39,837 bases of DNA from Microcoleaceae cyanobacterium MO_207.B10 (GCA_030064835.1 JASJEE010000005.1:1-39837); one strand, 5' to 3'; shown: positions 22,902 through 34,195, counted from the first letter of the stretch. Translations and numbers: made by a program. The notes: generated by a model not told the origin, from the sequence alone.

Positions 22902-25900
22902 TTAAATTAATTCTAGAACCAGTACATCAGAGTTGAGACTAACCTTTCCATTTGAGTCTTTCTGAACTGCCACAATGTAGTTGAGGCCAGTCTGAGACTC
23001 AACACCTGCTTCCACAGTGGTATTAGTCTTAGTCAAAGTTACAGGAATATCAACAGTACCATCTGCACCAATAGTACCAGTCAGTTCATTAACTCCGATG
23101 GCCGTATTAGCTTCAAATGGGTCGATATCAAAGCCACCATCCTCAGTGTACAATGCCGACTCTAGTACCAGTAGGGAAATTTCCTCACCAGGATTACCAG
23201 TAACTCGTATGGTCTGAGAAGCATCAGAAACCTGAGCTTTCAGATCAGCTATACCCACCGCTGCAATTTCAGGTGCACTAGGTAAGTCAGCTTCCACTAT
23301 TGCTTGAGAACCAGTATCACTGTTTGGTATCCGATAAGTTTCAGCTCCATAAACACTACCATCACTAAATTCAGCAATTATTTGAGTTCCAGTTAACTCT
23401 AGACCAGAGACACTAGCCGAATCAGCAGGTCCAGGTCCTGCCGTACCACGGGTGCTACCAGGATCATTATCCACGGAGAATGAGAAGGTCTCACCAGGGT
23501 CAAAGTCGTTGAGGATAATCTCAATAGCATCAAAACCACCATCCCTTGGTTTTAGGAACTGATGAGATACAACTTGCAGTCCTGTATCAGCATCAACAGT
23601 AAAGTTTTTACTTTGTATATCACCAGCAGTTCCATCGGGGTCAAAGAACATATCTGGGAACATACCTGTACGCAAGTCAATGACTACGCGATTGAGTTCT
23701 TGACCAAAAAGGGAGTTGTTTGTAATCTCGAATGAACCCGCTTTGGCAGTGCTACTGCTATTAGGCTCAATCTTAAACAGCGCCTGAGCTTCTGTATTGT
23801 GCGTAGAAGCTAATGCCACGGTAAATGGAGCTTCTGTCGAGAACCCAGCAGTGTCAGTAGCTTTAACTATGACATCAGCAATACCAGACACACCGTCAGC
23901 ATAATCTAGAGTTAGCTCACCTGTAGTTTGATTAATAGTTGGAGTTGTAGCAAACAAGCTGGAATTGGTAGTAGAAACCTCATAAGTCATCTGCTGATCA
24001 GTATCTTCGACATCATCAAATACCTCAAATACATTTATGACAGTATTGGGAGCACTTTCTGGCAGAACCATGTTCTCAATTCCACTGGTTGTTGGTACAT
24101 TGTTCGGTACAAAACCACTTGCTGTCAGTGGTAAGAAAGCATCTGTAATTGTAGAACTTTCACCACCACTAGTAATTACTACATCCAGTAGCTCACCTGT
24201 TGGAGAAGTAAACTCAGGGAAGAAACCTTCAATCCGGTTACCTGATACCCGTGTAATCTGTGCTTCTTGTCCACCAATAGTCACAGTTGTGTCATTAATA
24301 TTGCCAGAGAAGTTAGCACCACCAATAGTAAACGGATTACCACCTATTGCAGGAGCTCGCCATGGGAAAATATCGTAAGCAAGCACCTCACCAATATCAG
24401 CACCATCTATTGGTGTTGAAACTGTGAGATAGTCATTACCAAAATCAATACCTAAGATTGTGCCACCAGGTCCTTGAGTCACATCTAGACTCGAAGATAA
24501 GTTAGTAAACTCTTCTAACTCCTCAACAGCAGTTCCATCCGGGGATAGAGAAATATTATAGAGCTGATCATTCCATTTTTGTGCGAGTAAGTTACCACGC
24601 ATTCCACTATTGAAAGTCGTTGCCCGATATTCAACAATTCCATTAGTAGAAGAATCTAAATGAGTTAATGGAGCAGTATATACTCCTGGGATTGATGCTT
24701 CACCCACACCCCCATAGTAAACATTTTGGCGAGTGTCAGTTAATCCTCGATTACGATTAGGACTACCATAATATTCTCCCTCAACAATCAAATTCAGCTC
24801 ATCAGGAGCAGTTACTCCATCTGCTTGAGTATCAGGTCCTGTTGATTCTACTCCAAAAGCACCATTAGGACCATTGTCAGTCGCGTATATATTTCCTTGT
24901 GTCGTGTATACCAAATCTAATCCATTGCGGATTCCAGAAGCAAAGACGGAGACATCTACTGGTTGTTTAACCTCTACGATATCCCCAAATACCTGGTCGT
25001 TATTGATTTCACCTGTGGCAATTTCTTGATAGTCAATTACCCCTTGGAAACCAGGTTTCAAGTCAGCTTTCAAAATAGCAGCCGAGAAAGGAGATTCTGG
25101 TAAGTCCCCGATTGGATCAGCAATAACACCTGCATTTGTGTTGGAACCAGTTAAAATTAACAAATCACCATTTTCATCGAACTCTAGACCGTTAACAGCG
25201 TGGTCATGGTTGGAGACTGGTAAACCTGTAACTACTGGCTTAACTTCTGTAAAATCTGGTCCTTCGAGTACCACTACCTCTCCGGAGTAAGCAGAAGCTT
25301 CACCTTCAGGGATAGCTCCACCACCGTTACCATATATTTCACTAATGGATAAGTAGACTCTGACTGGATCATCTTCAGAGTTATATTCATCGAATGGGTT
25401 AAATCCGATTCCTAGAATAGATTTAGTAAATGCTGTCGGACCAACTACGGGTAGTTTGCCTATAGTTTTGACTACTTCCGAATCAACTACATTGTAATTA
25501 TCGTCGAATGTTAAGATTTGCAGTTGACCAAACATAGTACCTACATATAGTCGCCCATCAGGTCCCCACTCAGCAACTGTGAGGTTGTTAATATCATAAT
25601 TTGTTTGCGTTGCTTGATCCTGAATAATAGAGGTGTCAAATTCAGGGGGTATAGTGGCATCATAGATGAAGTATTCTGTTTGGCTTCCATTGGGAGTTTC
25701 AATGGTTAACGGTACAATATTACCTTCTGGTCCTGCAGGAACATCAACCATAATTTTGTTCCCAAGGATGCTAACATCCACACTACTCTCTGGTAGAGCT
25801 ACGCCATCCCAGGTAACTGTAACTGGTTGGTTAGCATCTGTAGAGAAGAATCCTACCCCTTCTAAAGTAATTGTTTCACCAACAAATGATGCGGGTTGTG

Positions 25901-28900
25901 GATTAGCTTGAGTATTCGCATTGTTAATGAACGGTGCTAAATTAGTTTGATCGTTGGTGACATTCTCTAAGGATACATAAGCTCCATCATCGATAGAGTA
26001 TTTAACTGTTCCTGGTAGGTCAGCTAATGTATCGATGGCGAAGCGGGTTTCTATCTGGTAGGTTACTCCTTCTATCAAGTCAATATTTTCTTGGACTGAC
26101 TCGAAGATACCATCTGCATCGGTATCAATAGAGAATTGATTAGCAAATCCCCCTTGTGCCAAGAAATCATAACTACCAGTAGTAGGTGCGGTGAAATTAT
26201 TAGTCATCTTCACCACAGTGTCACCACTGAAAGGTGAACCACCTATGGTACTTCCACTATTGCCAGCATTAATTTCTAGTGGTGTTACCATGTAGTCAAG
26301 ATCATTTCGCTCTGTAATCACTTCCATATACTCTGGAGAAGCTGGCAAATTAGCCATGAGGGTAGATAAGTCAGCACCGTTAGTAGGATAGTATTCTGTC
26401 AGTATTCCTGAAGCATTATCAATGGATTCAATGTAAACATACGCATAACCAGGCAAAGTTACATCTGGTCTAATAGGAGAAGTAGCATCTTGTATTGTTA
26501 ATTCAACTTTATTTTCCCCTAGAGATAGGTCAGTCTGAATATTTGGCAGATTAGCAATATACTGACCATCAACTGTCCATACCCAGTCTGTTAAAGAACG
26601 ACCCGGTTCGTGAGTGTGAGACTCATCACCTCCCAGGTTTACCGAGACAGAACCATCGCCATCATAGTCAATCAGGTAACCTCCCTGATCATCCATTACC
26701 ACATGCAAGTATATATCGGCAGGTCCCCATTGTCGACCGCCTTTTCCAGGTGGAGTTACCTCGATCGCATTAACGATAGCAGCACCAGAACTGCTAGTAA
26801 ACTCTAGATTCAAAAAGCCATCGAATACAAGAGCTGCTTCTGCATCCTTAAATGTCTTACTTAAGGCTGTATCTGCTCCCACCTCAGCTGTAATGTCAAG
26901 GTCTGTAAATAGTGATTGCCCTTCAGCAGTAGCGCTAAATTGTCGCTGCAAAATAGTATCATAGAAGGTTTCGGCAAAGTGTAAAGTCACCTCATACAGA
27001 CCATCCTCTGGTACAGGAATAGCGTAACTAAAGGTATCTCCTACACGATGGCTGTTGTAGATTTCAGCATCGACGATAGGATTAGTGATGGTGGCAGTAT
27101 AAGTGTCAGCAACTCCTGTATCATTGAAGTCTCGGTCTGCTTCCCAAGGGAACTCTCCATTAACAGCAACTCCACCAGTATTGATATAGATTGTATCTGG
27201 GTTGTACTTAGGGCTAACTGTGACTGTAAAGGTTTCCTCTGTAGTCAGATTTGTCGTGTCTGTGGCACTAAGTGTCAGCTCTACAGCTTCAAAATTACTA
27301 ATGTCTGCGTAACTTAAAGTTAGGTCTCCAGTAGCAGTATCAATATTTGGAGTAACTACAGCAGAATTACTGTTAGAGACAATCTCATATGTTAGTTCAT
27401 TTTCATTATCAGTATCTTCAAATGTTTCGATCAGACTGATAGTTGTTGCTTCTTCACCGTTAACATAAAAATCGTCTATTGGGGTTGCTACAGTAGGTGG
27501 ATTGTAAATACTGGGGTTAACAACGACTTTAAATGTGGTCTCTACAGATAAACCATTCGGGTCTGTAGCAGTTACCTTAATATCTGAACCACCTACATTA
27601 ACTGCATTGTTATAGTCAATAATCAGTTCGCCTGTAGTTTGATTGATTTCTACTGAAGTGAAGAGATTATTAGGATTAGGTTCTACTGCTTCCACAGAGT
27701 AAGTTAATTCATCACCATCTGCATCAGCAAAAACATTTGCTAGAGAAATAATTGTGTTAGCAGCATCAGATGTTTCTACCGTAACGTCCGTAATAACTGT
27801 CTCAACTGTTGGTCTTTGTCCCAACGGTAAAATCTCAATGGCAGAAATCATCGCATTATTTTTCTGAGCAGCGAAATTGAGGGTTAAATTGCCATCGGTG
27901 ACATCAACTTCCGCCGTCTTACTCAGTGCAGTATTCTTACCAACCTCAGCAAAAACATCTAGGTCATCTATTATTAGTTTGTCTTCAGCGCTGACATCAA
28001 ATACCCGTACATCAACATCATTCGCGAAATTCTCAGAAAACTCTAAATTGACTTGGTAAACTCCATTTTCAAGATCAGGTGCTGTGAAATCGAAGTTTTG
28101 ATCATAACGATAACTCTGATACAACTTATCATTTTCTGTTCCAGCGATCGCTATGGAGGAATTACTAGTTAGAGAAGGACTAAAGTATTTATCTGCTTCC
28201 CATGGTTTATTTAATGTATCGGTGTAGGTGTTACCTGCTGCATTAACTAGAATTGTACCTGGGGGAGTATATTGGTTGACTATAACCTCGAATTCATCTT
28301 CTACAAACAGATTATCTGTGTCTGTAGCTGTCACCGTAACGTTAGCAGTTCCTTCAAGTTCTGGCCCGTATACTAGGTTGAGTTCTCCTGCAGTTATAGT
28401 AGGAGTAACGAGATTAGGACTGTCAGTGGTGACATCGTATGTGAAGTTGTCTCCATTTTGAGTGTCTTCAAATACAGGTTGCAGGTTGAAGACTGTATCT
28501 TGTTTACCGTCAGTGAGGACATCTTCAATAGGTTGTACAACTTTAGGTATATCGTTATCTGTCAGGTTGACACTAACATTAAATGTCGTTGATACTTCTA
28601 ACCCATCAGTATCTGTGGCAGTGACTTTAATATCTGAAGTTCCCTTTGCAACTGCATCGTTATAGTCAATAATTAACTGCCCTTGCGCGTCTACAGTGAC
28701 TGAGGTAAATAGATTTGCCGGATTAGGATTTAGCTGTTCAACTACATAAGTTAAATTGTCACCATCTTGTACATCATCAAAAACAGGGGCCAGGTCAATA
28801 ACTTCGTTAGGTGCAGTGGAACTATTTACAACAACGTCTGGAATGGATGTTACTGTCGGTATGTTGCCTTTGGGTACTATAGATATTGCCGATATCATTG

Positions 28901-31900
28901 CGTTGTTAACGCTAGCGGAGAAGTCTATATCTAAATCTTCATCTCCATCCTTAATATCAACAATAAATTTCTCATCTAGGGCAATATGCTTACCACCAGC
29001 TTGAGTGAATACATCCAAGTCGTCGAGAACTACCTCTCCTTCTAAAGCTACATCAAATACCCGACTATCTGGTGTGTCAAAGAAGTTTTCTGAAAACCTT
29101 AATGTGACTTCGTAAGCACCATTATCTAGAGGGACATCAGCAGAAAACGTTTGGCCCCATCGATACTGTTGATATATAAGATCTTCTTCGGTGCCATCAA
29201 TTGGGAAGCTAGTTTTAGCTGTATTCGTATCTTCTGTGATGGGGAAGTTAATGTCAGCTTGCCATAGTTGACTAGCACTGTCACGATAGCTAGAGCCTCC
29301 ACTATTAATTAGAGTTGCTCCTTCTATAATCCCTGGATTTACTGTAACGATGAATGGGATCTCAACTGACAATCCATCAATGTCTGTTGCTGTTACTAAT
29401 ATTTCGGCTTCACCCTGAGTCTCTGGCCCATTATAAGCTAAGGTTAATATTCCGTTGGCATCAATGGCAGGAGATACTAGATTAGTATTACTACTGGTGA
29501 CATCGTATGTGAGAACTGTTCCGTCTGGGTCTTGAACTGCTGCTGACACATCTATGGTTGTAACAGTGCTGCCGTTGGCGAACACATCCTCAATTGGTTC
29601 TATTACTTCAGGTGCTTGCGGATTCCCTACAGTTACTGTGAATGTATCCTCGACAAAAAGTTCGTCCGCATCTGTTGCCCGAACTGTAATGTCTGAAAGT
29701 CCAATATTAACGTTGGGATTATAGTCTATACTTAAAATTCCGTTGGTATCTATATCTACTGAGTTCAGCAGCTCTGAGGGGTTGGGATTGTTATCTACTA
29801 TGGTATAGATTAATCCCGTATCTGGTGTTTCGGTATCTTCAAACACTAGGTTCAGGTCAATTTCTGTATTCCCGGCTGCACCATCAGCAACTTCTACATC
29901 TGCAATAGCCGTGGTAACAGTTGGCTTGTCGCCTACATTCTTGAACTTGATACCGGAAACCATGGCATTATTAGCAATGGCATCAAAGTCTATATCTAGA
30001 TTGCCATCACTAACATTGACGAAAAACTTCTCATTTAAGGCAGCATTCTTAGCACCTGTTTCCGCAAATACATCCAGGTTTTCAATGACTGTATCTCCCT
30101 CTGCGACTACATCAAATATGCGTTTGTTAGTTTCAGTAAAGAATGTTTCGGCAAACAGTAACTCTACTTCGTAGTTACCGTTTTCTACATCGAAATCATA
30201 CTCCATGAGGCTGCCCCATCGGTAATTTTGATATAAGCCATCTTCTTCAGTACCACTGATAGCTTGACTTGTACTTCCAGTGTTAGTGTTACCTCCGATG
30301 GTTAAGTTACTGTCGGTTTGCCACAATTGATTAACACTGTCTAAGTAGTCGGGGCCTCCTGCATTATAAAAAGTTGCGTTTTCTTCGATGGCAGCATTAA
30401 CTGTGACGTTGAATGTTGTCTCAACCGAGAGTCCATCTGTATCTGTAGCTGTAACTGTAACTTCTGCTGTACCTTCAACATCTGGGTTGTATGCTAGGGT
30501 TAATTCTCTTTGGTTAATGCTTGGTGTGAGTAGAGTGGAGTTGCTGGTAGTCACCTGGTATGTCAGGTCATCTAGGTCTTGAGCATCTTCAAATACTGCT
30601 AACAGATCGATAACTGTATCGGTGCTACCATTGGCAAATACATCATTGATAGCATTTGTCACTTCTGGTGCTTCGGGAGTACCGACTGTGACTGTGAAAG
30701 TATCTGTCACAGATAATCCGGCTTCATCCATTGCCTCTACTGTAATTTCTGCACTTCCGACATTGACGGCTGAGTTATAGTTAATGACTAACTCACCTTC
30801 GGGATTTATGCTAACAGAGCTTAATAGGTCACTGGGGTTGGAGTTGTTATCGACTATCTCGTAGCTTAAGTCTGCATCTGGAGTTTCTTGGTCTTGGAAA
30901 GTATTGTAGAGGTTGATTACTGTATTCTCTGCTGCACCATCAGTTACTGCCACATCCTCAATGGGATTAGCCACTGTTGGTTTATTTCCTAGAGGCACTA
31001 ATTTAATCCCTGAAACCATAGCGTTGTTGTTACTAGCAACAAAGTCTAGGTTGAGTATGTCATCACTAACTTCAGTTACAACTGTCTCATTCCAGGCAAC
31101 ATTTTTACCAGCTTTGGCAAATACATCTAGATTGTCTATTGCTAGCTCACCTTCTGCGGAAATATCAAATACCCGTTGACCTTCACTGTTAGCCCAGGTT
31201 TCGGCAAATAGTAACTGTACTTCATAAGCTCCATTGGCTACAGGAATTTCATAGGAGAACTGAGAACCCCATCTATATTTCTGATAGAGTTGGTCGTTGG
31301 TGGTGCCACTGATTGCTGATGAAGTTGACCCTTGGTTTGTAGTTCCTACGGAAAACTGATCTGCTTGCCATACTTCATTATTGCTAATGTCGGTATACTC
31401 GCTACCACCTGAGTTAATTCTGACTTCGGCAGCTATTTCATCGTCTAAGACATTGAAAATGACATCATCTACTACCAAACCATCATAGGTAGTGTCATTG
31501 CTGATAACTGTATGGCTAATGTTGCTAGTATGATTTCCTTCTGCTACTGTATCATCTGTGGCTGTGACTGTTACTGTCTGTGGTGTATCCCAGTTGCTAG
31601 TGGTGAAGGTTACAGTTTGTTGATCTAGGGTTGTTTCTCCATCGGTAGTCAGGTCTATTGTTACATTGGCTGTCGGCTTACTATTGAGGACTATTTCATA
31701 GGTATCGGTAAGTCCGGCTTCTGTAACGTTATTGTTACCCTCAGTTTTGGTGAATGTGACTCCGGCTGAGTCATTGTCTGTAATATTCACATTCACATCA
31801 GGGAAACTTAATATTTGATAATCAGGATCAAATGTCTGCCCAATACTATGGCTAATAGTGCCACTATGGTTTCCTTCTGCTTCGCTGTCATCTACGGCAT

Positions 31901-33176
31901 TTACTACTACTTCTTGTGGTTCGTCCCAGTTATCTTGTGTGAAGGTTAGGGTGGTTTTGTCTGTCTCTAAATCAGGGCCTGTGCTGAGGTTGATATTGAC
32001 ATCATCACCGGGCTGAGTATCGAGAACTACTGTATAGGTGTCTATATCTCCTGCTTCGGTAACATCTGTGCTGCTATCTGTTTCAGCTATTGTAATTCCT
32101 GGTGTGGGTGAGGCTGCTACTACAATGTCGTCAATATTTAGCTCTTGAGTTAGGACGTAGTTACCATCCTCTCCGACCCCTGTGCTAACACTTTCTCCCT
32201 CAAATCTGACAAGTGTTACTCTATCCCAATCTGTACCTAAAGTTTCTGTCTGATATGTAACGAGTGCATCAGCCGGGCCAAAAGTTTTCTGTACTGTCCC
32301 TCCACCTGCTTTTGTTCCTGTGATGGTAAATCCTTGATTCACAGCATCTTGTTCAAACCACTCCCCTGCACTACGGTCAAAGCCTTCAAAGTCGAATGCT
32401 TCTCCATCTTCTCTAGCAATAGTAAAGTTGATAGTTTCACCATTCAGGTTGCCATTATGTTGAGTCAAGAATGGAGCAGGATCCATTGATGGCATTGCCA
32501 TCATCATGTGGAAGTGGGGTGCAGAACCTCCAGCGTCTGTGGCATCAAATACAAATGTTGTGCCCGCAAGCTCTCCACTTGTGGGTTCTGCAAATACTTT
32601 TATGGGCCTGTCATTCTGTATCTGACTGGTATAAGTGCCACTGCTAAAGTCAATGGTGCTGGCGAAAACTCCTTGATGAGTTTCCATTGCCTTATTACTC
32701 AGCAGGGAACTGGCTTCTATTTTTCCTGTACTATACTCTAGAACCCAATCTCCTCCCTGGGTACTGTTACCTGTTAAGTCATCTGAAGCGGCTATATCTG
32801 CACCTGTTAGTTGACTTAGTTGTTGAACAAATGCTTCTCCTGTAGGACTTTGAGCTACATTACATGAATATAAAAGAATATCTGCATCTGGTGTGAGGTA
32901 ATTAGCCCACTGTTGTATTTGGAATTCATAGGTGTCTAGATTGCCCTGATTTAATTGGGTTGTACCTAATTGCAGACTACCTTCTGCACCGTGGGATAGT
33001 ATTTGAATACTGGAAATCTCACTGTAGTTGGCTAGTGTTTGGTTGATTTGTTGGATGCCATCTTGTTGGGAGTCTAATACGACTACTTCTGTTCCTGGTT
33101 GAACGTCTGTGACTAGATCCTTGTACCCGATGATGTCATCTGTGATAAATACTATTCCGATTCCGCTATTATCCAT
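22902..33176 (-). CDS. Giant 3424-residue DUF4347/malectin/propeller extracellular-type protein
   Basis: Domains in order: DUF4347 (about 1-165; QILSHGAEGSLQLG, DILLYSCNVA); a beta-rich unit (about 172-355); two ~110-residue Calx-beta-like repeats (about 356-579; EGNHSGTISH, EGNHTSNISH); and five malectin-type carbohydrate-binding domains starting near 583, 932, 1286, 1638 and 1995. Each of the first four malectins is followed by two cadherin/Ig-like domains (DVFANGSTDTVIDL, TVTATDTDGLSVE). A PA14-like segment (about 2255-2415), an IPT/TIG domain, a glucose/sorbosone-dehydrogenase-like propeller (about 2510-2925; VSNHDHAVNGLEFDENGDLL), a second IPT/TIG, another cadherin-like domain and a ~300-residue C-terminus follow. 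No classical signal peptide and no RTX repeats are seen. I infer a secreted or surface glycan-binding protein. The ORF is uninterrupted for 10.3 kb. Confidence 0.9.
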   Translation of the reverse strand: MDNSGIGIVFITDDIIGYKDLVTDVQPGTEVVVLDSQQDGIQQINQTLANYSEISSIQILSHGAEGSLQLGTTQLNQGNLDTYEFQIQQWANYLTPDADILLYSCNVAQSPTGEAFVQQLSQLTGADIAASDDLTGNSTQGGDWVLEYSTGKIEASSLLSNKAMETHQGVFASTIDFSSGTYTSQIQNDRPIKVFAEPTSGELAGTTFVFDATDAGGSAPHFHMMMAMPSMDPAPFLTQHNGNLNGETINFTIAREDGEAFDFEGFDRSAGEWFEQDAVNQGFTITGTKAGGGTVQKTFGPADALVTYQTETLGTDWDRVTLVRFEGESVSTGVGEDGNYVLTQELNIDDIVVAASPTPGITIAETDSSTDVTEAGDIDTYTVVLDTQPGDDVNINLSTGPDLETDKTTLTFTQDNWDEPQEVVVNAVDDSEAEGNHSGTISHSIGQTFDPDYQILSFPDVNVNITDNDSAGVTFTKTEGNNNVTEAGLTDTYEIVLNSKPTANVTIDLTTDGETTLDQQTVTFTTSNWDTPQTVTVTATDDTVAEGNHTSNISHTVISNDTTYDGLVVDDVIFNVLDDEIAAEVRINSGGSEYTDISNNEVWQADQFSVGTTNQGSTSSAISGTTNDQLYQKYRWGSQFSYEIPVANGAYEVQLLFAETWANSEGQRVFDISAEGELAIDNLDVFAKAGKNVAWNETVVTEVSDDILNLDFVASNNNAMVSGIKLVPLGNKPTVANPIEDVAVTDGAAENTVINLYNTFQDQETPDADLSYEIVDNNSNPSDLLSSVSINPEGELVINYNSAVNVGSAEITVEAMDEAGLSVTDTFTVTVGTPEAPEVTNAINDVFANGSTDTVIDLLAVFEDAQDLDDLTYQVTTSNSTLLTPSINQRELTLAYNPDVEGTAEVTVTATDTDGLSVETTFNVTVNAAIEENATFYNAGGPDYLDSVNQLWQTDSNLTIGGNTNTGSTSQAISGTEEDGLYQNYRWGSLMEYDFDVENGNYEVELLFAETFFTETNKRIFDVVAEGDTVIENLDVFAETGAKNAALNEKFFVNVSDGNLDIDFDAIANNAMVSGIKFKNVGDKPTVTTAIADVEVADGAAGNTEIDLNLVFEDTETPDTGLIYTIVDNNPNPSELLNSVDIDTNGILSIDYNPNVNIGLSDITVRATDADELFVEDTFTVTVGNPQAPEVIEPIEDVFANGSTVTTIDVSAAVQDPDGTVLTYDVTSSNTNLVSPAIDANGILTLAYNGPETQGEAEILVTATDIDGLSVEIPFIVTVNPGIIEGATLINSGGSSYRDSASQLWQADINFPITEDTNTAKTSFPIDGTEEDLIYQQYRWGQTFSADVPLDNGAYEVTLRFSENFFDTPDSRVFDVALEGEVVLDDLDVFTQAGGKHIALDEKFIVDIKDGDEDLDIDFSASVNNAMISAISIVPKGNIPTVTSIPDVVVNSSTAPNEVIDLAPVFDDVQDGDNLTYVVEQLNPNPANLFTSVTVDAQGQLIIDYNDAVAKGTSDIKVTATDTDGLEVSTTFNVSVNLTDNDIPKVVQPIEDVLTDGKQDTVFNLQPVFEDTQNGDNFTYDVTTDSPNLVTPTITAGELNLVYGPELEGTANVTVTATDTDNLFVEDEFEVIVNQYTPPGTILVNAAGNTYTDTLNKPWEADKYFSPSLTSNSSIAIAGTENDKLYQSYRYDQNFDFTAPDLENGVYQVNLEFSENFANDVDVRVFDVSAEDKLIIDDLDVFAEVGKNTALSKTAEVDVTDGNLTLNFAAQKNNAMISAIEILPLGQRPTVETVITDVTVETSDAANTIISLANVFADADGDELTYSVEAVEPNPNNLFTSVEINQTTGELIIDYNNAVNVGGSDIKVTATDPNGLSVETTFKVVVNPSIYNPPTVATPIDDFYVNGEEATTISLIETFEDTDNENELTYEIVSNSNSAVVTPNIDTATGDLTLSYADISNFEAVELTLSATDTTNLTTEETFTVTVSPKYNPDTIYINTGGVAVNGEFPWEADRDFNDTGVADTYTATITNPIVDAEIYNSHRVGDTFSYAIPVPEDGLYEVTLHFAETFYDTILQRQFSATAEGQSLFTDLDITAEVGADTALSKTFKDAEAALVFDGFLNLEFTSSSGAAIVNAIEVTPPGKGGRQWGPADIYLHVVMDDQGGYLIDYDGDGSVSVNLGGDESHTHEPGRSLTDWVWTVDGQYIANLPNIQTDLSLGENKVELTIQDATSPIRPDVTLPGYAYVYIESIDNASGILTEYYPTNGADLSTLMANLPASPEYMEVITERNDLDYMVTPLEINAGNSGSTIGGSPFSGDTVVKMTNNFTAPTTGSYDFLAQGGFANQFSIDTDADGIFESVQENIDLIEGVTYQIETRFAIDTLADLPGTVKYSIDDGAYVSLENVTNDQTNLAPFINNANTQANPQPASFVGETITLEGVGFFSTDANQPVTVTWDGVALPESSVDVSILGNKIMVDVPAGPEGNIVPLTIETPNGSQTEYFIYDATIPPEFDTSIIQDQATQTNYDINNLTVAEWGPDGRLYVGTMFGQLQILTFDDNYNVVDSEVVKTIGKLPVVGPTAFTKSILGIGFNPFDEYNSEDDPVRVYLSISEIYGNGGGAIPEGEASAYSGEVVVLEGPDFTEVKPVVTGLPVSNHDHAVNGLEFDENGDLLILTGSNTNAGVIADPIGDLPESPFSAAILKADLKPGFQGVIDYQEIATGEINNDQVFGDIVEVKQPVDVSVFASGIRNGLDLVYTTQGNIYATDNGPNGAFGVESTGPDTQADGVTAPDELNLIVEGEYYGSPNRNRGLTDTRQNVYYGGVGEASIPGVYTAPLTHLDSSTNGIVEYRATTFNSGMRGNLLAQKWNDQLYNISLSPDGTAVEELEEFTNLSSSLDVTQGPGGTILGIDFGNDYLTVSTPIDGADIGEVLAYDIFPWRAPAIGGNPFTIGGANFSGNINDTTVTIGGQEAQITRVSGNRIEGFFPEFTSPTGELLDVVITSGGESSTITDAFLPLTASGFVPNNVPTTSGIENMVLPESAPNTVINVFEVFDDVEDTDQQMTYEVSTTNSSLFATTPTINQTTGELTLDYADGVSGIADVIVKATDTAGFSTEAPFTVALASTHNTEAQALFKIEPNSSSTAKAGSFEITNNSLFGQELNRVVIDLRTGMFPDMFFDPDGTAGDIQSKNFTVDADTGLQVVSHQFLKPRDGGFDAIEIILNDFDPGETFSFSVDNDPGSTRGTAGPGPADSASVSGLELTGTQIIAEFSDGSVYGAETYRIPNSDTGSQAIVEADLPSAPEIAAVGIADLKAQVSDASQTIRVTGNPGEEISLLVLESALYTEDGGFDIDPFEANTAIGVNELTGTIGADGTVDIPVTLTKTNTTVEAGVESQTGLNYIVAVQKDSNGKVSLNSDVLVLELI
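26740..31430 (-). repeat. Five-fold ~1.06-kb supra-repeat (malectin plus two cadherin-like domains)
   Basis: Malectin domain starts recur every 349-357 residues. Each carries an N(S/A)(G/A)G opening, a Y..YRWG or Y..YR.D/G core, LFAE/FSE(N/T)F, RVFDV, LDVFA and a NAM(V/I)S block. Two cadherin/Ig-like domains follow each of the first four. The fifth unit keeps only the malectin domain. The copies have diverged, so the duplication is old. Confidence 0.8.
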
Positions 33177-34195
33177 GCTTACACCTTATCTGTATATTTT
33201 TATTTATATGTGAACTTTTATAGCACTTTAGATACCTATCAAATGCTTAAGTTATCCACACTCAACCCTTGAGTAATTTTCTCTACTGATCATAATTTCA
33301 TCTCAGTAAAATATCAACTAGAATTAGACAACTTTACATAATCTTTAACAATTTTTGCCGAATATTTAAAGGTTATATAAAGTTACTGAGGAAATACTGT
33401 TACTTAACTTAGTTAAACTAGTTAAAATTTAGGCTTTAAAACTATAATATGTAGTATAATTTTATATATTGACACTACAGTTAGTCCGATTGCCTAAGTC
33501 CCCATTAGTTTTTAGAGGCTACCCAAATTCAAACCAAATTCAAACTAAAGGGACAAACTAAGTTGTTGTAGATTTAATCAATATGGAATAGAGAAACTTT
33601 TCGATGGACTTAAAAGGTGGACTTAAAAGTCTTTGTCTGTTACCTGTGCTAGTTATTTTGGGAATAGTCAAAATAAATATACATCTGGAAAAATAAGGTA
33701 TAGACCTTTTCCACATAGCCGGGAACAGGTTCCCCCGATATCAAATCCTGATAATTACTGTACCCAAGTGCGCAGCGACTGGAACGGAGCGACTGGAATG
33801 GAGTAGAAGGTTTGCGGAGGATTCAGTTAAAGCAATCTCGCTCCTCCCTGAAATCGCTTTATATAGTTGCAATGACGACTGTTTAGCAGGATTATATATG
33901 ACTCTTATACTAGTAATTCATAACCATCTAATCATACCAATGCTACCGGGTTTGATATTATTTGATGCGATCAAAAGGCGATATTTAGCGATACATCCAT
34001 TATCGTCTATGACTCTATTTTTCTGACATTCTCCCGACGCGGACTTTGGGAATACGGCGCGGGGTTCCTTCTTCAACGAGAACGGTTGTCTGCCAAATTC
34101 TGATTTTAGAGATAGAGGATCAACTCTTCAAAGGCTTTTCTTTTGTTCTAGCTCAAGACTAGTAATTTGGAATTTTCCAGCCGTACTGATTTCTC

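Noticed and set aside
22902-33176. RTX-type calcium-binding repeats or type I secretion signal in the giant protein
   Set aside because: No GGxGxDxxx nonapeptide array was found, so an RTX label would not be supported.
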